The position numbers and the translations under genes were made by a program. A DNA stretch of 6,674 nucleotides. It comes from an uncultured Pseudomonas sp. GTDB taxonomy: Bacteria > Pseudomonadota > Gammaproteobacteria > Pseudomonadales > Pseudomonadaceae. The first letter of the stretch is position 1. Every line of letters begins with the position of its first letter. Location of the stretch: the NCBI RefSeq assembly GCF_946885885.1, contig NZ_CAMPHN010000218.1:1-6674 (forward strand). Direction: 5' to 3'. The notes under the pieces were generated by a model. It did not search any database. It saw only the letters and a program-made list of their open reading frames with translations, and was not told where the DNA came from. Of this stretch, positions 5,552 to 6,674 are shown one piece after another.

Positions 5552-6349
5552 ATGCAGAAATTGCGCAATACCCTTCTACTGATCGGCCTGTTGCTAGGGA
5601 TGACGGCCACCGCTCATGCCGAGCTACCGGATACCTACCGCGTCATCCTGCAAACCGAAAACTTTCCCCCTTTCAGCTTCTCCCCCGATAACAAAAAGTT
5701 CGCCCGCGGCGACAAGATCCAGGGCATCGGCGCCGACACCGTGCGCGACATGTTCGCCCGCGCCGGCATCGCTTACAGCATGACCCTGCGCTCGCCCTGG
5801 AGCCGGATCTACGGCGACACCCTGAACTCGCCGAACCATGGCCTGTTCTCGATCGTCCGCACCAAGGCCAACGAAGGGCTATTCAAATGGGTCGGGCCGC
5901 TGGCGCACTACGACAACGTGCTACTCAGCACCTCGGGTAGCGGGCTCAAGCTCAAGAGCCTCGAGCAGGCCGCGGCCTATAGGATCGGCGTGTACCGCAA
6001 CGGCGCGGTCAATGCCTACCTGGAAAGCCAGGGGCTGAGCGCCGACGATACCCTGAGCGAGCAGGACAACGTGCAGCGCCTGCTCAAGGGCGATATCGAC
6101 CTGTGGGCCACCGCCGAACCCTCGTGGCGTTACTACGCCAAGCAGTTGGGCGTCGGCGGCCTGGAAACCGCATTGACCTTCCATACCTCCGACGTCTTCC
6201 TGGCGCTGAACAAAGACACCCCCGACGAAGTGGTCGAGCGCTTGCAGAAGGCCTTGAACGAGATCATCGGCGAAGGCTACAGCGGTTGCAGCAAGACCCC
6301 CGAGTTCTGTTATCTGATCCGCAACCGCAAGGTTCCGACGGGCGGTTAG
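5552..6349 (+). CDS. Periplasmic solute-binding protein, SBP_bac_3 family (orphan)
   Basis: A 265-residue secreted protein of the family that includes amino-acid ABC transporter binding proteins. A signal peptide ends near AHA-ELP (residue 23). There is no lipobox cysteine, so it should be soluble in the periplasm. Family features include ENFPPFSF (36-43), GIGADTVRDMF (58-68), SPWSRIY (81-87), FKWVGP (111-116) and the second-lobe segment KGDIDLWATAEPSW (179-192). Aligned by eye with HisJ-type proteins, the ligand-binding Arg and Asp positions appear to be Lys106 and Glu189, so the ligand may not be a standard amino acid. The only two cysteines (C246 and C253) lie in the C-terminal tail and could form a disulphide. 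No permease or ATPase gene is adjacent, so it either feeds a distant transporter or acts as a sensor. Start is supported by AAAGGAG at ideal spacing. Ligand unknown. Confidence 0.9.
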   Translation: MQKLRNTLLLIGLLLGMTATAHAELPDTYRVILQTENFPPFSFSPDNKKFARGDKIQGIGADTVRDMFARAGIAYSMTLRSPWSRIYGDTLNSPNHGLFSIVRTKANEGLFKWVGPLAHYDNVLLSTSGSGLKLKSLEQAAAYRIGVYRNGAVNAYLESQGLSADDTLSEQDNVQRLLKGDIDLWATAEPSWRYYAKQLGVGGLETALTFHTSDVFLALNKDTPDEVVERLQKALNEIIGEGYSGCSKTPEFCYLIRNRKVPTGG

Positions 6350-6674
6350 CCTTCCCATATCTGCCGGTCGAGATCCTCCGCGGCCGGCGGCGCGTCCCCA
6401 TGCCGATAGCCTATGACCTTTGTGCCCGGCGCTATCGGCATGCACAGCGACCCTTGCCCACCTCTGACAGCCCCAGGCGCCAAGCCTCAACGGCTGTTGT
6501 CGCGCTCCGCCGCTTTCTGTGGAAGGGATTTTAATCGCGACGCTTTCGATGCCCCTCGAGGTCAATCGCGGCTAAAACATAACACCCCGACAACGCTCGC
6601 CAAGGCTTGAGGGTCACACTCAGGTTATGCCGATCGTGCATAGGTCAGCGTTTAACAGCATTGGCCGGCGCGGC
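6350..6674. other. Non-coding right end of window
   Basis: No credible gene is seen on either strand; the open frames here show no recognisable protein features and no convincing ribosome binding site. Apart from the hairpin at 6399-6442, there is a weak inverted match (6529-6539 with 6567-6577, 9 of 11) and a repeated AATCGCG (6533-6539, 6564-6570). The final 70 bp may be leader for a gene beyond the edge. Confidence 0.55.
6399..6442. repeat. 12-bp perfect inverted repeat after the binding protein gene
   Basis: CATGCCGATAGC (6399-6410) is exactly complementary to 6431-6442, with a 20-nt loop. It lies 50 bp after the stop of the binding protein gene. There is no T-tract, so it is either a poor terminator, an mRNA 3'-end stabiliser or an extragenic palindrome. 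Confidence 0.75.

Noticed and set aside
6661..6674. TTGGCCGG at the right edge as half of a sigma-54 promoter
   Set aside because: Only part of a degenerate -24 element is visible and the -12 element would be cut by the window end.

Overview
The window looks like a chromosomal segment from a Pseudomonas-type gammaproteobacterium. Three things point this way: GC-rich core genes with strong third-position G/C bias, dense extragenic palindromes of the GTAGGGTG / CCCGG types common in that group, and the gene content itself (a DctD/AauR-like sigma-54 activator, a periplasmic gamma-glutamyltransferase, a HypT-like LysR regulator and a periplasmic solute-binding protein). Species cannot be fixed from the sequence alone.

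Layout: positions 1-236 hold the C-terminal end of a sigma-54-dependent response regulator with its Fis-type helix-turn-helix. After it comes a composite inverted repeat (277-442) and a stretch falling in GC content (443-748). A clearly AT-richer two-gene cassette follows on the plus strand. It consists of a 109-residue orphan protein (749-1078) and, 29 bp later, a 344-residue protein with a DUF4365-type PD-(D/E)XK-like nuclease domain and a helical HEAT-like C-terminus (1108-2142). The cassette ends in two perfect hairpins (2232-2268 and 2283-2341). Then the GC-rich core resumes with ggt (2474-4141), a repeat-filled gap (4142-4488), a LysR-type regulator on the minus strand (4489-5391), a 160-bp divergent promoter region with an inverted repeat, and a secreted solute-binding protein on the plus strand (5552-6349). 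The last 325 bp hold one good hairpin and no gene I can support.

How the genes fit together: from recalled Pseudomonas gene order, the regulator tail and ggt probably belong to one neighbourhood for use of acidic amino acids and gamma-glutamyl compounds (aauR near ggt). The AT-rich pair looks like an acquired insert between them. The insert is the best candidate for something undescribed: a putative nuclease plus a small partner, consistent with a mini defence or conflict module, though this is inference only. The LysR regulator and the divergent binding protein may form a regulator-target pair through the shared intergenic region.
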